Below, piece by piece: positions 1-6,944 of a stretch of DNA of 8,977 nucleotides. Each line of letters opens with the position of its first letter. Positions within the stretch are counted from its first letter, which is position 1. The stretch lies in contig CAISQQ010000359.1 of the NCBI GenBank assembly GCA_903887655.1, positions 1-8,977 of the forward strand, given 5' to 3'. Position numbers and translations under genes: made by a program. The notes under the pieces were generated by a model. That model made no database searches and had not been told where the DNA came from. It was given only the letters and a program-made list of their open reading frames with translations. The stretch is from an uncultured Burkholderiales bacterium. Lineage in GTDB: Bacteria; Pseudomonadota; Gammaproteobacteria; Burkholderiales; Burkholderiaceae_C.

Positions 1-111
1 CCATTCATAAAATTGCAGGCCCCACATGAGCCTGTCAACTTGACCAGTCAAGAGAACATACTCAAGTCGAATAGGGATTGAGTCATTCGTCTGAGTGAGG
101 CGCTGATAGGT
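1..111. other. Intergenic region downstream of the dioxygenase gene
   Basis: This is the non-coding stretch between the stop of the TauD/TfdA-type gene and the window edge. I found no hairpin followed by a T-run that would serve as a terminator. It contains a short perfect inverted repeat (listed separately) and, on the minus strand, a perfect TTGACA hexamer (plus-strand positions 33-38). No convincing -10 lies at 16-18 bases from that hexamer. It may be the start of the control region of a gene to the left, but that gene is outside the window. Confidence 0.5.
39..52. promoter_or_regulatory. Candidate operator: 14-base inverted repeat
   Basis: The sequence cttgaccagtcaag has perfect six-base arms (CTTGAC and GTCAAG) around a two-base centre. 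A partly overlapping smaller palindrome (GTCAA-C-TTGAC) covers 34-44. Short, dense dyads of this kind between genes are often binding sites for dimeric regulators. The repeat sits next to a minus-strand TTGACA hexamer. No regulator gene is visible here, so neither the protein nor the function can be named. Confidence 0.25.
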
Positions 112-975
112 TCAAAAAAAACGAGTCGCCATCACCTGACAACGTTTGATGTAGCGATGCTCAGTGGGCAAATAATCAGCTACCGCGTTGTGGATGGTTC
201 CCATGTTGTCCCACATCAACACATCTCTTTTTTCCCATTCGTGTTTGTATTGGTAGGCTGCATTCAATTGATGCTCAAACAAAAAGGCAAGAGCTTCATC
301 ACTCTCTTGCTGACTCATCTCATTGATCCGAATCGAATACCCCGGGTTCAAATACAAAACTTCTTGGCGTGTGATGGGGTGGATCATCACGACCGGGTGA
401 GAGACTGGAGGTTTTGCAAGCCTTTGCTCTGGCGTCAAAGGTTTTCTTTGACTCCCTGGCTTTAAGCGCATGTTGTCCCAAAACTTTGCAAAGTCGTGGG
501 TCGCCGTTTTACCTCGGAGCTTGTCTTTCCAGGCGTTGGGAAGATCCGCAAAAGCTGCATGCATGTTGCAAAACTCAGTATTCCCAAGCGAGCGTCCGTT
601 GCGCATTGGAATTTCGATGCCATAAAGTACGTTTGTGAAAGCAATCAAACGGCTGTATGACATATCGGTGTGCCAATCCTGACCGGCATCCGACAAACCG
701 AGTGGCTTGCCATTCTGAGTCATATTGGACAAGATCATCATCTCAGGCAACCCAGAGTCTTGGTGAGCATTGGCCACATTGATCTCCAATTCACCAAAAC
801 GTGCACTGAAGTCTCGCAACTGTAGTGAACTCAAGTTTTGAGATGGAAATGAAATCACACCAAATCGACCCAAGGCTTGAGTGATCTCCTCAATGCGTTC
901 ATCAGACTGCGAGACCGATAAATCAACATCTTCGATCAATGCGCCCAGTATTTTGCCACTTGGTGTGATTTTCAT
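112..975 (-). CDS. TauD/TfdA-family Fe(II)/2-oxoglutarate-dependent dioxygenase
   Basis: The 287-residue product has the length and motifs of the TauD/TfdA family, cytoplasmic enzymes that couple oxidative decarboxylation of 2-oxoglutarate to hydroxylation of a substrate, often with cleavage of a C-S or C-O bond. The iron triad is visible: WHTD gives His102 and Asp104, and the segment DNMGTIHNAV gives the distal His262. Arg274 in HRYIKR matches the arginine that binds the 2-oxoglutarate carboxylate in TauD, and Arg278 matches a second conserved arginine. The NTEF segment near residue 132 corresponds to the TauD region that contacts 2-oxoglutarate. The ATG at 975 is supported by GGAGG eight bases upstream. 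It is the last gene of a three-gene operon, 40 bases after the Bug protein gene. The family is secure. The substrate (taurine, an aryloxy acid, a sulfate ester or something else) cannot be read from the sequence. Confidence 0.93.
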   Translation of the reverse strand: MKITPSGKILGALIEDVDLSVSQSDERIEEITQALGRFGVISFPSQNLSSLQLRDFSARFGELEINVANAHQDSGLPEMMILSNMTQNGKPLGLSDAGQDWHTDMSYSRLIAFTNVLYGIEIPMRNGRSLGNTEFCNMHAAFADLPNAWKDKLRGKTATHDFAKFWDNMRLKPGSQRKPLTPEQRLAKPPVSHPVVMIHPITRQEVLYLNPGYSIRINEMSQQESDEALAFLFEHQLNAAYQYKHEWEKRDVLMWDNMGTIHNAVADYLPTEHRYIKRCQVMATRFF

Positions 976-983
976 GTTTTAAG

Positions 984-988
984 CCTCC
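984..988 (-). promoter_or_regulatory. Ribosome binding site of the dioxygenase gene
   Basis: Minus-strand GGAGG lies eight bases before the ATG at 975. It fixes the start of the TauD/TfdA-type gene and suggests efficient independent initiation inside the operon. Confidence 0.75.
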
Positions 989-1015
989 AGAGATTTCCTT
1001 GCAAACACAGACAAA

Positions 1016-1996
1016 TTAGGGTTGATCCTTGATGTCTGCCGTCTTGATCAACTGGGTCCATCTGGCATGGTCCTCTTTGAGCCACTGCTTGTATTCATTC
1101 GGGCTCGACGCCACCACAACACTGCCGAGCTGTTTTAATTTTTGTTCAATCGCAGGCTTGGTGAGTGTGGCTCTGATGCTGCTGGCAAGTTTTTCCAATA
1201 TAACTGCAGGTGTGCCTGCAGGAGCAACGAATCCAACTGGCCCCACATACTCCTCAAAGCCAGGAAAACCAACCTCGGCCATGGTGGGCACATTGGGGGC
1301 TTCAACAGTTCTTTTTAGCGTAGTGGCCGCCAAAATTCGAATTTGCTTTTGGGCCTCATGCTCACTCACACCCACCATAGGGTAAAACATGAAGTCAACT
1401 CTTCCCGCCATCACTTCTGTCATTGCAGGCGCATTCCCCTTGAAAGGCACATGGAGCATTTTGGTCTGGGTTCTGGTGGCCAACAACGCAGCGGACAAGT
1501 GTGCTGAGCCACCAGCACCTGCAGATCCAAAACTCACACTCTCTGGAGCCACTTTTGCCTTGGCAATCAAGTCTGCCACTGTTTTATAAGGACTGTCATA
1601 GCCAACGATCAAATATTGAGGAAGGGCCACGGCCAGGGTAATGGGTGCAAAATCTTTAACAGGATCGTATTTGACACGACCTTGTGACATGATCGCATTC
1701 ACATTGAGCGACAAAGTGTTGACCAGCAGGGTATAGCCATCGGCAGGAGCAGATGCTGCGAATTCTGTGGCTATGTTTCCATTGGCACCCAATTTGTTGT
1801 CAATCAAAACGGGTTGCCCCAAAGTAGTGGCCAAATCGATGCCAACGATGCGTGCAATCACATCTGTTGGTCCACCAGCCGAGTACCCGACCACAAATTT
1901 AATGGGCTTGGCTGGAAAGTCGCTTTGCGCCAAAGCGATGGTGCTTGCCAGGGCCAGACCAAAACCAACCCATCGGGTCCAGAATGCATTGGACAT
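1016..1996 (-). CDS. Bug-family (TctC-type) periplasmic solute-binding protein
   Basis: The 326-residue product is a tripartite tricarboxylate transporter (TTT) receptor of the Bug family, which binds carboxylates and other small polar solutes in the periplasm. A signal peptide is clear: a hydrophobic stretch at about residues 9-22 ends in ALA followed by Gln-Ser, so cleavage near residue 23 is likely. The mature N-terminus has the family pattern PIKFVVGYSAGGPTDVIAR, whose glycine-rich loop lies in the ligand site. The length is typical. The ATG at 1996 has AAAGGAG eight bases upstream. The gene starts 13 bases after the hydroxy-acid dehydrogenase stop. No TctA or TctB membrane genes are present, as is common for the many orphan Bug receptors of Burkholderiales. 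The ligand is unknown. From operon context it may be the acid processed by the neighbouring enzymes. Confidence 0.95.
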   Translation of the reverse strand: MSNAFWTRWVGFGLALASTIALAQSDFPAKPIKFVVGYSAGGPTDVIARIVGIDLATTLGQPVLIDNKLGANGNIATEFAASAPADGYTLLVNTLSLNVNAIMSQGRVKYDPVKDFAPITLAVALPQYLIVGYDSPYKTVADLIAKAKVAPESVSFGSAGAGGSAHLSAALLATRTQTKMLHVPFKGNAPAMTEVMAGRVDFMFYPMVGVSEHEAQKQIRILAATTLKRTVEAPNVPTMAEVGFPGFEEYVGPVGFVAPAGTPAVILEKLASSIRATLTKPAIEQKLKQLGSVVVASSPNEYKQWLKEDHARWTQLIKTADIKDQP

Positions 1997-2004
1997 GACA
2001 CAGT

Positions 2005-2011
2005 CTCCTTT
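2005..2011 (-). promoter_or_regulatory. Ribosome binding site of the Bug gene, overlapping the upstream stop codon
   Basis: Minus-strand AAAGGAG is spaced eight bases from the ATG at 1996 and overlaps the TAA stop (2010-2012) of the preceding dehydrogenase. This arrangement favours translational coupling and supports co-transcription of the two genes. Confidence 0.75.
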
Positions 2012-3191
2012 ATATTTGTTTCTGTAATAAATCGCTTTGAAAGTCTTTGACTCGACAAACTCCGCACAACTGCATGGTTCTCAAAAACTCATCCGACAAA
2101 ATACTCAAGGCTTGATGTGCACCCTCATGTCCCGCAGCAACTGCACCATACAACGTGGCACGACCGCTCAGAACGCCACTCGCACCCAAACTCAACGCCT
2201 TGGCAATATCACCTCCGTGACGTATTCCACCATCAACCCAAACAGGAACTCGACCTGCAACACTCGCCAGCACTTCGGGCAAAACCTCCAGTGAAGCCTG
2301 CGCCCCGTCCAATTGTCGACCTCCATGATTGGAGACCACAATCAAGTCGACTCCCAGATCAACCAGTTGGGCGGCGTCATCGCCGCGTTGTACACCCTTG
2401 ACGATCAATTTTTTGGGCCAACGCTGTCTCACCTCTTTGAGTCTTTCGAAATCGAAACTCGGATCATAATTTTTACCGACCGAGGAACCCAATCCACTGA
2501 GGGATTTCATGGGTGAGGCTTTGGGCGCACTGGCACCCACCATGTTCTCCATCACTGGAAATCCATGTTTCATCATTCTCAGCAGCCACCTGGGCCGGCT
2601 CAGCATGTCCATCAAATTGCGCCCTGAGAGGCGAAAGGGCAATGAAAAATGGTTGTGATGGTCTTTCACCCTTTTCCCTCCCACCGCCAAATCCACGGTG
2701 ATCATGAGCGCCTCATAACCTGCACTCAAAGCTCGCTGTTGAAGTTTCCAAAAGTGGACTTGATCACTGAGCACGTAAGCTTGAAACCACAAACGGCCGG
2801 GCGCGTGCTCGGCAATGGCTTCAATGCTGGTGGTGGCGCTCGTGGAGAGGCAGTAAGGGATATTGAATTGAGCAGCCGCTTTGGCCAAAGCCAAATCAGC
2901 CAAGGGATGCCCAAAGCCAGCACCTCCAGTGGGCCCAATGGCAAGAGGAAGGCCAATACCAGCACCAAAAACAGAACCAGAGGGGTCCACCTGACTCACA
3001 TCGCGAAGAACATGTGGGCGCCAGCGTTGTGTTTTAAAGGCTGATAAATTGTTTTTGAGCGTGTCTTCATCTTCGGCCGCACCGTCGTAAAAATCGAAAA
3101 CACCTCTGGGCAAACGATTCTTTGCGGCTAGCCTGAGATCCTCGATGGTGTATGCCTGTCGAATTTGATTCAATCTCATCAGCTCACGCAT
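2010..3191 (-). CDS. FMN-dependent 2-hydroxy-acid dehydrogenase, (S)-mandelate dehydrogenase-like
   Basis: The product belongs to the lactate/mandelate/glycolate oxidase family, which oxidises L-2-hydroxy acids to 2-oxo acids using FMN and, in membrane forms, passes electrons to the respiratory chain. Numbering from the ATG at 3191 (393 residues), the catalytic set is visible: Tyr35 (FYDG), Tyr139 (FQAY), Asp167 (TVD), Lys265 (VKG), and His289 and Arg292 (SNHGGRQLDG). The FMN-phosphate region DGGIRHGGD follows near residue 320. The segments IGPTGGAG and TVDLAVGGKR resemble (S)-mandelate dehydrogenase more than lactate dehydrogenase, which suggests a bulky or aromatic substrate; this subfamily call is from memory. 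Residues about 182-214 match the position of the membrane-binding loop in mandelate dehydrogenase. An ATG at 3215 would extend the protein by eight residues but lacks a ribosome site and would lie upstream of the predicted transcript start. AGGAG ten bases before 3191 favours the shorter form. Confidence 0.92.
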   Translation of the reverse strand: MRELMRLNQIRQAYTIEDLRLAAKNRLPRGVFDFYDGAAEDEDTLKNNLSAFKTQRWRPHVLRDVSQVDPSGSVFGAGIGLPLAIGPTGGAGFGHPLADLALAKAAAQFNIPYCLSTSATTSIEAIAEHAPGRLWFQAYVLSDQVHFWKLQQRALSAGYEALMITVDLAVGGKRVKDHHNHFSLPFRLSGRNLMDMLSRPRWLLRMMKHGFPVMENMVGASAPKASPMKSLSGLGSSVGKNYDPSFDFERLKEVRQRWPKKLIVKGVQRGDDAAQLVDLGVDLIVVSNHGGRQLDGAQASLEVLPEVLASVAGRVPVWVDGGIRHGGDIAKALSLGASGVLSGRATLYGAVAAGHEGAHQALSILSDEFLRTMQLCGVCRVKDFQSDLLQKQI

Positions 3192-3201
3192 GGTCTGAAT
3201 G

Positions 3202-3206
3202 CTCCT
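3202..3206 (-). promoter_or_regulatory. Ribosome binding site deciding the dehydrogenase start
   Basis: Minus-strand AGGAG lies ten bases before the ATG at 3191 and downstream of the alternative ATG at 3215, which has no purine-rich element before it. This favours 3191 as the true start, though ten bases is at the long end of normal spacing. Confidence 0.55.
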
Positions 3207-3213
3207 AAAAGAC

Positions 3214-3229
3214 ATTTTTATAGAAAAAT
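3214..3229. repeat. AT-rich inverted repeat over the candidate -10 element
   Basis: On the minus strand this reads ATTTTT-CTAT-AAAAAT, with six-base perfect arms and a four-base centre, covering the proposed -10 hexamer. It could be a regulator site that competes with RNA polymerase. AT-only dyads also arise by chance near promoters. Confidence 0.3.
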
Positions 3230-3371
3230 CTACCGTGCTGATGAAGTCATCCCCATGTGTATCACCTCAAAGGAGCCGTTGTTGGGGTCCCTATTTTGAC
3301 TCGAGCCATCCAACACTCATTCCAAGCACGACGGCTCGTCTAAAGCATCCGAATGGCAGGCCCCATCTTCC
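3216..3371. other. Intergenic region between the methyltransferase gene and the dehydrogenase operon
   Basis: At about 155 bases this is the longest gap in the window. It must hold any terminator of the TRAP-methyltransferase unit and the promoter of the downstream operon. The methyltransferase end shows only a weak four-pair stem (ATGG/CCAT) with no T-run. A wide dyad CGAGCC/GGCTCG (3302-3307 and 3333-3338) with a 25-base loop is present but not terminator-like. I see no small gene in it. Confidence 0.5.
3217..3245 (-). promoter_or_regulatory. Candidate sigma-70 promoter of the dehydrogenase-Bug-dioxygenase operon
   Basis: On the minus strand a good -10 hexamer TATAAA covers 3222-3217, with a poor -35 candidate TTCATC at 3245-3240 and a 17-base spacer. 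Transcription would start near 3210, giving a short leader that carries AGGAG and then the ATG at 3191. The -10 sits inside an AT-rich inverted repeat (3214-3229). The weak -35 suggests either low basal activity or a need for an activator. This is a pattern call only. Confidence 0.35.
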
Positions 3372-3974
3372 TCAGTTTTTCGTCGCCATGGCCAAAAAAA
3401 TGGGATAGTCGCCATTTTCTCGAACCGCCGTGTAAGCGGTGACGAAATGAATGTCTTTGAAACCGTGTTGCTGAAGGATTTCAGCAAACGCTGCACGCTC
3501 AAAACCCGCGTGAAACACCCCCTCAGAAGGCGAGCTGTGAAACCCGCCATCTTCGGCGTCCAAATCGGCCAAGGCGAGTTGACCTCCGGGCTTTAAATGC
3601 TGGGCGAACGATTGCACCATGCGGTGGGTGTCCTCCACATGGTGCATGGCCATGGCACTCATGATGAGATCGTGCTCAACGCCCATGGGATGGAGGGTGA
3701 TGTCTTGGCAAAGGATGTCCACTTTGCCTTTGAGCTCCTCCTTGGACATGAGCTTGGCGAGCATGGACTCGGAGACATCCACGGCGGTGACTTTTTTGAC
3801 CAGGGGCGCTACTTGCGCGGTGATGAGTCCCGTGCCGGCCCCGAAATCCATCACATGCATTTGGTCATGCAAGGCCACGTTGTTCAAGATGGCGCCGCCG
3901 ATGCCTTGAGAGAGCTGTTTTCGTCTCTCATTGGCATCCCAGTTTTTTGCTTTCTCTTTGAACAGATCGGTCAT
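3372..3974 (-). CDS. Class I SAM-dependent methyltransferase, substrate unknown
   Basis: The 200-residue product has the Rossmann-type methyltransferase core. Motif I (VMDFGAGTGL, residues 41-50) binds S-adenosylmethionine, the acidic residue after strand 2 is in VDVSES (65-70), motif IV is around residues 102-112 ending in MAMHH, and the post-IV motif LKPGGQL is at 127-133. It resembles small soluble UbiE/Methyltransf_11-type enzymes. These methylate small molecules as a rule, but the substrate cannot be assigned. The ATG at 3974 begins MTDLFKEKAKNWD, a common start for this group. An in-frame extension to 4079 would overlap the dctM coding end and adds a residue stretch with no family character. 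A weak GAAAGAG precedes the ATG by about eight bases. The gene follows dctM after 58 bases on the same strand and may be its last operon member, although the functional link is unclear. Confidence 0.85.
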   Translation of the reverse strand: MTDLFKEKAKNWDANERRKQLSQGIGGAILNNVALHDQMHVMDFGAGTGLITAQVAPLVKKVTAVDVSESMLAKLMSKEELKGKVDILCQDITLHPMGVEHDLIMSAMAMHHVEDTHRMVQSFAQHLKPGGQLALADLDAEDGGFHSSPSEGVFHAGFERAAFAEILQQHGFKDIHFVTAYTAVRENGDYPIFLAMATKN

Positions 3975-4032
3975 GGTGAGGACTCTTTCGCCGTTGTTGA
4001 GGGATGGGGTTGAAGCGCCGAGACTCGAGACT

Positions 4033-5352
4033 TCAAAGCATCTTGCCCGGCAGCCACAAGGCAATGATGGGAAACGCAATCAAAATGAGCAAACGGATCA
4101 AATCCGTGATGACAAAGGGAATCACGCCTTTGAAGATCGTGCTGAAAGTGACCTCTTTGATGACGCTTTTGATCACAAACACATTCATCCCCACCGGCGG
4201 ATGAATGAGACCGAGCTCCACCGTCATCACGATGATCACCCCAAACCAAATCGGATCAAAGCCCAAGCTCACAATCACCGGATAAATGATGGGCACGGTC
4301 AAAATGATCATGGCCATGGCATCCATCAAGCAGCCCAGGATCAGGTACATCACCATGATGAGGGCCAAAACGCCATAGCGCCCCAGCCCCAAACTCGTCA
4401 AGATCTCGGTGATTTTCTGGGGGGTCTGGGTGATTGTCAAAAAGTAACCAAAAAGCAGCGCCCCAATGAGCACCGTGAACACGGCCGCCGAAGTCCGGGT
4501 GGCCGAGAGCAAGGCCTCTTTGACGCCGGCTTTATCGAGCTTGCCGCGAAGCACCCCCAATAAAAACGCCCCGGTGGCCCCCACGCCACCGGCTTCCGTG
4601 GGGGTGAAAAACCCACCATAAAGCCCGCCAATCACAAAGACAAACAAGCTGAGCGGTGCCCAGATGTTTTTGAGCCCATCGATGCGCTCCATGCGCGACT
4701 GTTTGTCGTGGCGCGGCAGCCAGTCGGGTTTGACTTGCACGATCACAAAAATGGTGAACACATACATCGCCATGGCCAACAGGCCTGGCACAATGCCCGC
4801 CATGAACAACTTGCCAATGTCTTGCTGCGTCAAAATGGCATACACCGCCAGCACTGTCGAGGGTGGCAACATCGCCCCCAGGGTGCCGCCTGCTGCAATC
4901 ACCCCCGTGGAGAACGATTGGGGATAGCCAAAGCGGCGCATCTCTGGATACGCCACCGTCGAAAACGTGGCCGCGGTGGCCACCGATGAGCCACAAATCG
5001 CGGCAAAGCCGCCGCAAGCAAGCACGGTGGCCACCCCCAGGCCCCCACGCAAATGGCCGATGAAGGCATTGGCCGCTTTGAAGAGTTCTTTGGACACACC
5101 CGAGACCGAGACAAAGGCGCCCATCAGCATGAACATCGGGATCACACCAAAGGTGTAGTCGGTCACCGTGCGCATGGAGGTTTGGCCCACGAGTTTGAGC
5201 GCTGGACCCGCGCCAGCGATATAACTGTAGCCCACCACCCCAACCAACCCCATGGCCATCCCGACGGGCACGCGAAGGAGCATGAGCGCAAACAGCGCCA
5301 CAAAGCCAATCAAGGCCACCGCGTCAGCGCTGAGTTCAGTCATGGCCAACAT
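4033..5352 (-). CDS. dctM: TRAP transporter large permease subunit (DctM family)
   Basis: The 439-residue product is the large membrane subunit of a TRAP transporter, which drives Na+- or H+-coupled uptake of organic acids delivered by the periplasmic receptor. It is hydrophobic throughout, with roughly a dozen membrane segments. Family landmarks are CGSSVATAATF (120-130), GGTLGAMLPPS (155-165), TPTEAGGVGA (250-259), CLMDAMAMII (341-350) and HPPVGMN (384-390). The length is typical. Two ATG codons, at 5352 and 5343, are possible and neither has a strong ribosome site. The second gives an eight-base overlap with the dctQ stop (ATGACTGA), the first a 17-base overlap. Either way translation is probably coupled to dctQ. 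The conserved paired-proline loops suggest a functional protein. The substrate is set mainly by DctP and is not readable here. Confidence 0.96.
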   Translation of the reverse strand: MLAMTELSADAVALIGFVALFALMLLRVPVGMAMGLVGVVGYSYIAGAGPALKLVGQTSMRTVTDYTFGVIPMFMLMGAFVSVSGVSKELFKAANAFIGHLRGGLGVATVLACGGFAAICGSSVATAATFSTVAYPEMRRFGYPQSFSTGVIAAGGTLGAMLPPSTVLAVYAILTQQDIGKLFMAGIVPGLLAMAMYVFTIFVIVQVKPDWLPRHDKQSRMERIDGLKNIWAPLSLFVFVIGGLYGGFFTPTEAGGVGATGAFLLGVLRGKLDKAGVKEALLSATRTSAAVFTVLIGALLFGYFLTITQTPQKITEILTSLGLGRYGVLALIMVMYLILGCLMDAMAMIILTVPIIYPVIVSLGFDPIWFGVIIVMTVELGLIHPPVGMNVFVIKSVIKEVTFSTIFKGVIPFVITDLIRLLILIAFPIIALWLPGKML

Positions 5353-5884
5353 CGCTCACGGACGGCTTGGGGGCGATTGGAAACACCAATCTCCAAGTGC
5401 GAATGCCAATCAAAATCACCGCCGAGACGTCGCCCAGCCACGCCACCGCAAAAAACGGCCAGGTCGGCACATTCAAATCGTAGGTCAACACATGGTCTTG
5501 GTAAGTGAGCTTGACTTTGTCAAACAAGGTGTAGGTCTGAACCGTGACAACAAAAAGGAGCACCAAGGTGGCAAAGATGTCGATTCGTCGCTGCCAGGCC
5601 CGGTTGGCCATGGACCAAATCAAATCCACGCTGATGTGCGAGCCGCGAAAGCTCGTGGCCGCGATCCCCCAAAAAATCAAAATCCCCATGAGCATGCGGC
5701 CCCAGTCGTAGCCATCGGGGATGGAGGTGTCGAAAAATTTTCTCAACACCACCGACACAAAGATATTGAGCGCCACGAGCCCCACAAAAATCGCCGCGAT
5801 CCACTCAATGGTGTCGATGAATCGGTCGGCCACTGTTTTGGGGGGCACGAGCGCCTGGCTCGCCTCGTGGGCACTCATGAGCAA
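5336..5884 (-). CDS. dctQ: TRAP transporter small permease subunit (DctQ family)
   Basis: The 182-residue product is the small membrane subunit that pairs with DctM. Four hydrophobic segments are visible at about residues 25-48, 63-82, 101-121 and 141-168, as expected for DctQ. The segment HISVDLIW (83-90) after the second helix is characteristic of the family. The gene lies between dctP (gap of about ten bases) and dctM (overlap). The start is ambiguous. A TTG at 5884 has GAG six bases upstream, while the ATG at 5878 is 12 bases from the same element, so the TTG may be the real start despite being the rarer codon. The two forms differ by only two residues. Confidence 0.94.
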   Translation of the reverse strand: MLMSAHEASQALVPPKTVADRFIDTIEWIAAIFVGLVALNIFVSVVLRKFFDTSIPDGYDWGRMLMGILIFWGIAATSFRGSHISVDLIWSMANRAWQRRIDIFATLVLLFVVTVQTYTLFDKVKLTYQDHVLTYDLNVPTWPFFAVAWLGDVSAVILIGIRTWRLVFPIAPKPSVSDVGHD

Positions 5885-5894
5885 AACGGTCTCT

Positions 5895-6944
5895 TTAGAA
5901 ACCGGACTTGAACTTGGTCAAGCTGTCCTTGAACGCTGCCATGATGGGGGCAGGATCTTGGCCGGTTTTCTTGACATCGCTTGCCCACTGCACTTCAGAG
6001 GGTTGAACCGCGCTCTTCCAAGCCCCCAACTGCTCGGGAGTCAATTTGTAGACCTCGTGGTTGGGGTCTGCCGCCAACTTGACGCGTCCTGCCATCTCAA
6101 AGTCCGCCCAAGAAGCGCTTGCTTTTTCCGCCCACTCGCTGGTGCAGTGCGCGTCCACCACTTTCTTTTGCGTGCCCGACAAGGCCTCGTACTTGTCCTT
6201 GTTCATCACCCAAACAAACGGCGTCACATAAAGCGGTGCATCCATGTGGTACTTCACCACCTTGTCAATGCCAAACAAAATGATGGAGCCGTAGGGGAAC
6301 AAAATCCCTTCGGCCACACCGCGCTCGAGCATGTCGCGTGACTCAGGCGCCGAGGCCTGCACATTGGTGCCCCCAAGGAGGGTCACCATTTGACCCATGG
6401 TCGATGTGGCGGGACGGATTTTCAGACCCTTCAAATCGGTGGGCAAGGTGATTTTCTTTCTGGAGTGAAAGGTGCCCGGGTCGTGCACAAAGGCAAAACA
6501 GAAATGCACATCCTTCATCTCTTTGGCGGCATAGGCGCGGTACCAGGCATCAACGGCTTGTGAGCCGGCCTTGGCGTTGGTCACCATGAAGGGCAAAGAG
6601 GCGGCGGCAAAAATCGGAAAGCGACCCGGCTGGTAGCCAGGGTTGACATAGGCAAAGTCGGCGATACCGTCTCGCGCCATGTCATAGTGATCAAACGCTT
6701 TGCCCAGCTGCTCGGACGGAAAAAGGGTGAAGTTGAGCGTGCCGCCAGACTCCTTTTTGATGCTGTCAGACCAGGCCTGCAAAGCCGGGTTCAAGGGATG
6801 CTGGGCGGGCACCCAAGACGACATCTTCAAATTCATGCTCTTGTCTTGCGCTTGGGCCAAGCCCAGCAAAGACAGCAAACACAGGGCGCCCAAGAGGCTT
6901 CTTGGTGCGCTTAAAAAAGCAGTAAGGGACGGCATGGATTTCAT
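5895..6944 (-). CDS. dctP: TRAP transporter periplasmic solute-binding protein (DctP family)
   Basis: The product is the periplasmic receptor of the TRAP system. Starting at the ATG at 6944 (349 residues), the N-terminus MKSMPSL leads into a hydrophobic stretch (about residues 14-29) and an AQA/Q signal peptidase site near residue 32. Conserved parts of the fold include the SEQLG loop (77-81) and LKIRPA (174-179), whose Arg177 corresponds to the arginine that salt-bridges the ligand carboxylate in DctP proteins. ESRDMLERG (201-209) follows. Two other starts exist: an ATG at 6995 that would add 17 residues ahead of the signal peptide, which is unlikely, and an ATG at 6935 three codons downstream, which would still leave an intact signal peptide. 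The gene heads the dctP-Q-M cluster. The ligand is probably a carboxylate. Adjacency to iorAB makes an aromatic oxo- or hydroxy-acid an attractive guess, not a demonstrated one. Confidence 0.94.
   Translation of the reverse strand: MKSMPSLTAFLSAPRSLLGALCLLSLLGLAQAQDKSMNLKMSSWVPAQHPLNPALQAWSDSIKKESGGTLNFTLFPSEQLGKAFDHYDMARDGIADFAYVNPGYQPGRFPIFAAASLPFMVTNAKAGSQAVDAWYRAYAAKEMKDVHFCFAFVHDPGTFHSRKKITLPTDLKGLKIRPATSTMGQMVTLLGGTNVQASAPESRDMLERGVAEGILFPYGSIILFGIDKVVKYHMDAPLYVTPFVWVMNKDKYEALSGTQKKVVDAHCTSEWAEKASASWADFEMAGRVKLAADPNHEVYKLTPEQLGAWKSAVQPSEVQWASDVKKTGQDPAPIMAAFKDSLTKFKSGF

Noticed and set aside
3302..3338. Dyad CGAGCC / GGCTCG in the intergenic gap
   Set aside because: The arms are only six bases with a 25-base loop and no T-run, so it is not a credible terminator or operator without conservation data.
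4019..4032. Tandem seven-base repeat CGAGACT x2 just after the dctM stop
   Set aside because: Two copies of a short word are expected by chance and show no link to a promoter or terminator.
3975..4079. N-terminal extension of the methyltransferase to position 4079
   Set aside because: It would overlap the dctM coding end, adds 35 residues with no methyltransferase character, and the ATG at 3974 gives a normal family N-terminus.
3931..4563. Long plus-strand open frame opposite dctM
   Set aside because: It has a His/Asp/Gln-rich composition typical of a frame read antisense to a hydrophobic membrane protein, has no recognisable motif, and lies opposite a well-conserved gene.
5252..5911. Plus-strand open frame of about 220 codons opposite dctQ and the dctM start
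   Set aside because: It is antisense to two clearly conserved TRAP genes, and its product is compositionally biased and without family features.
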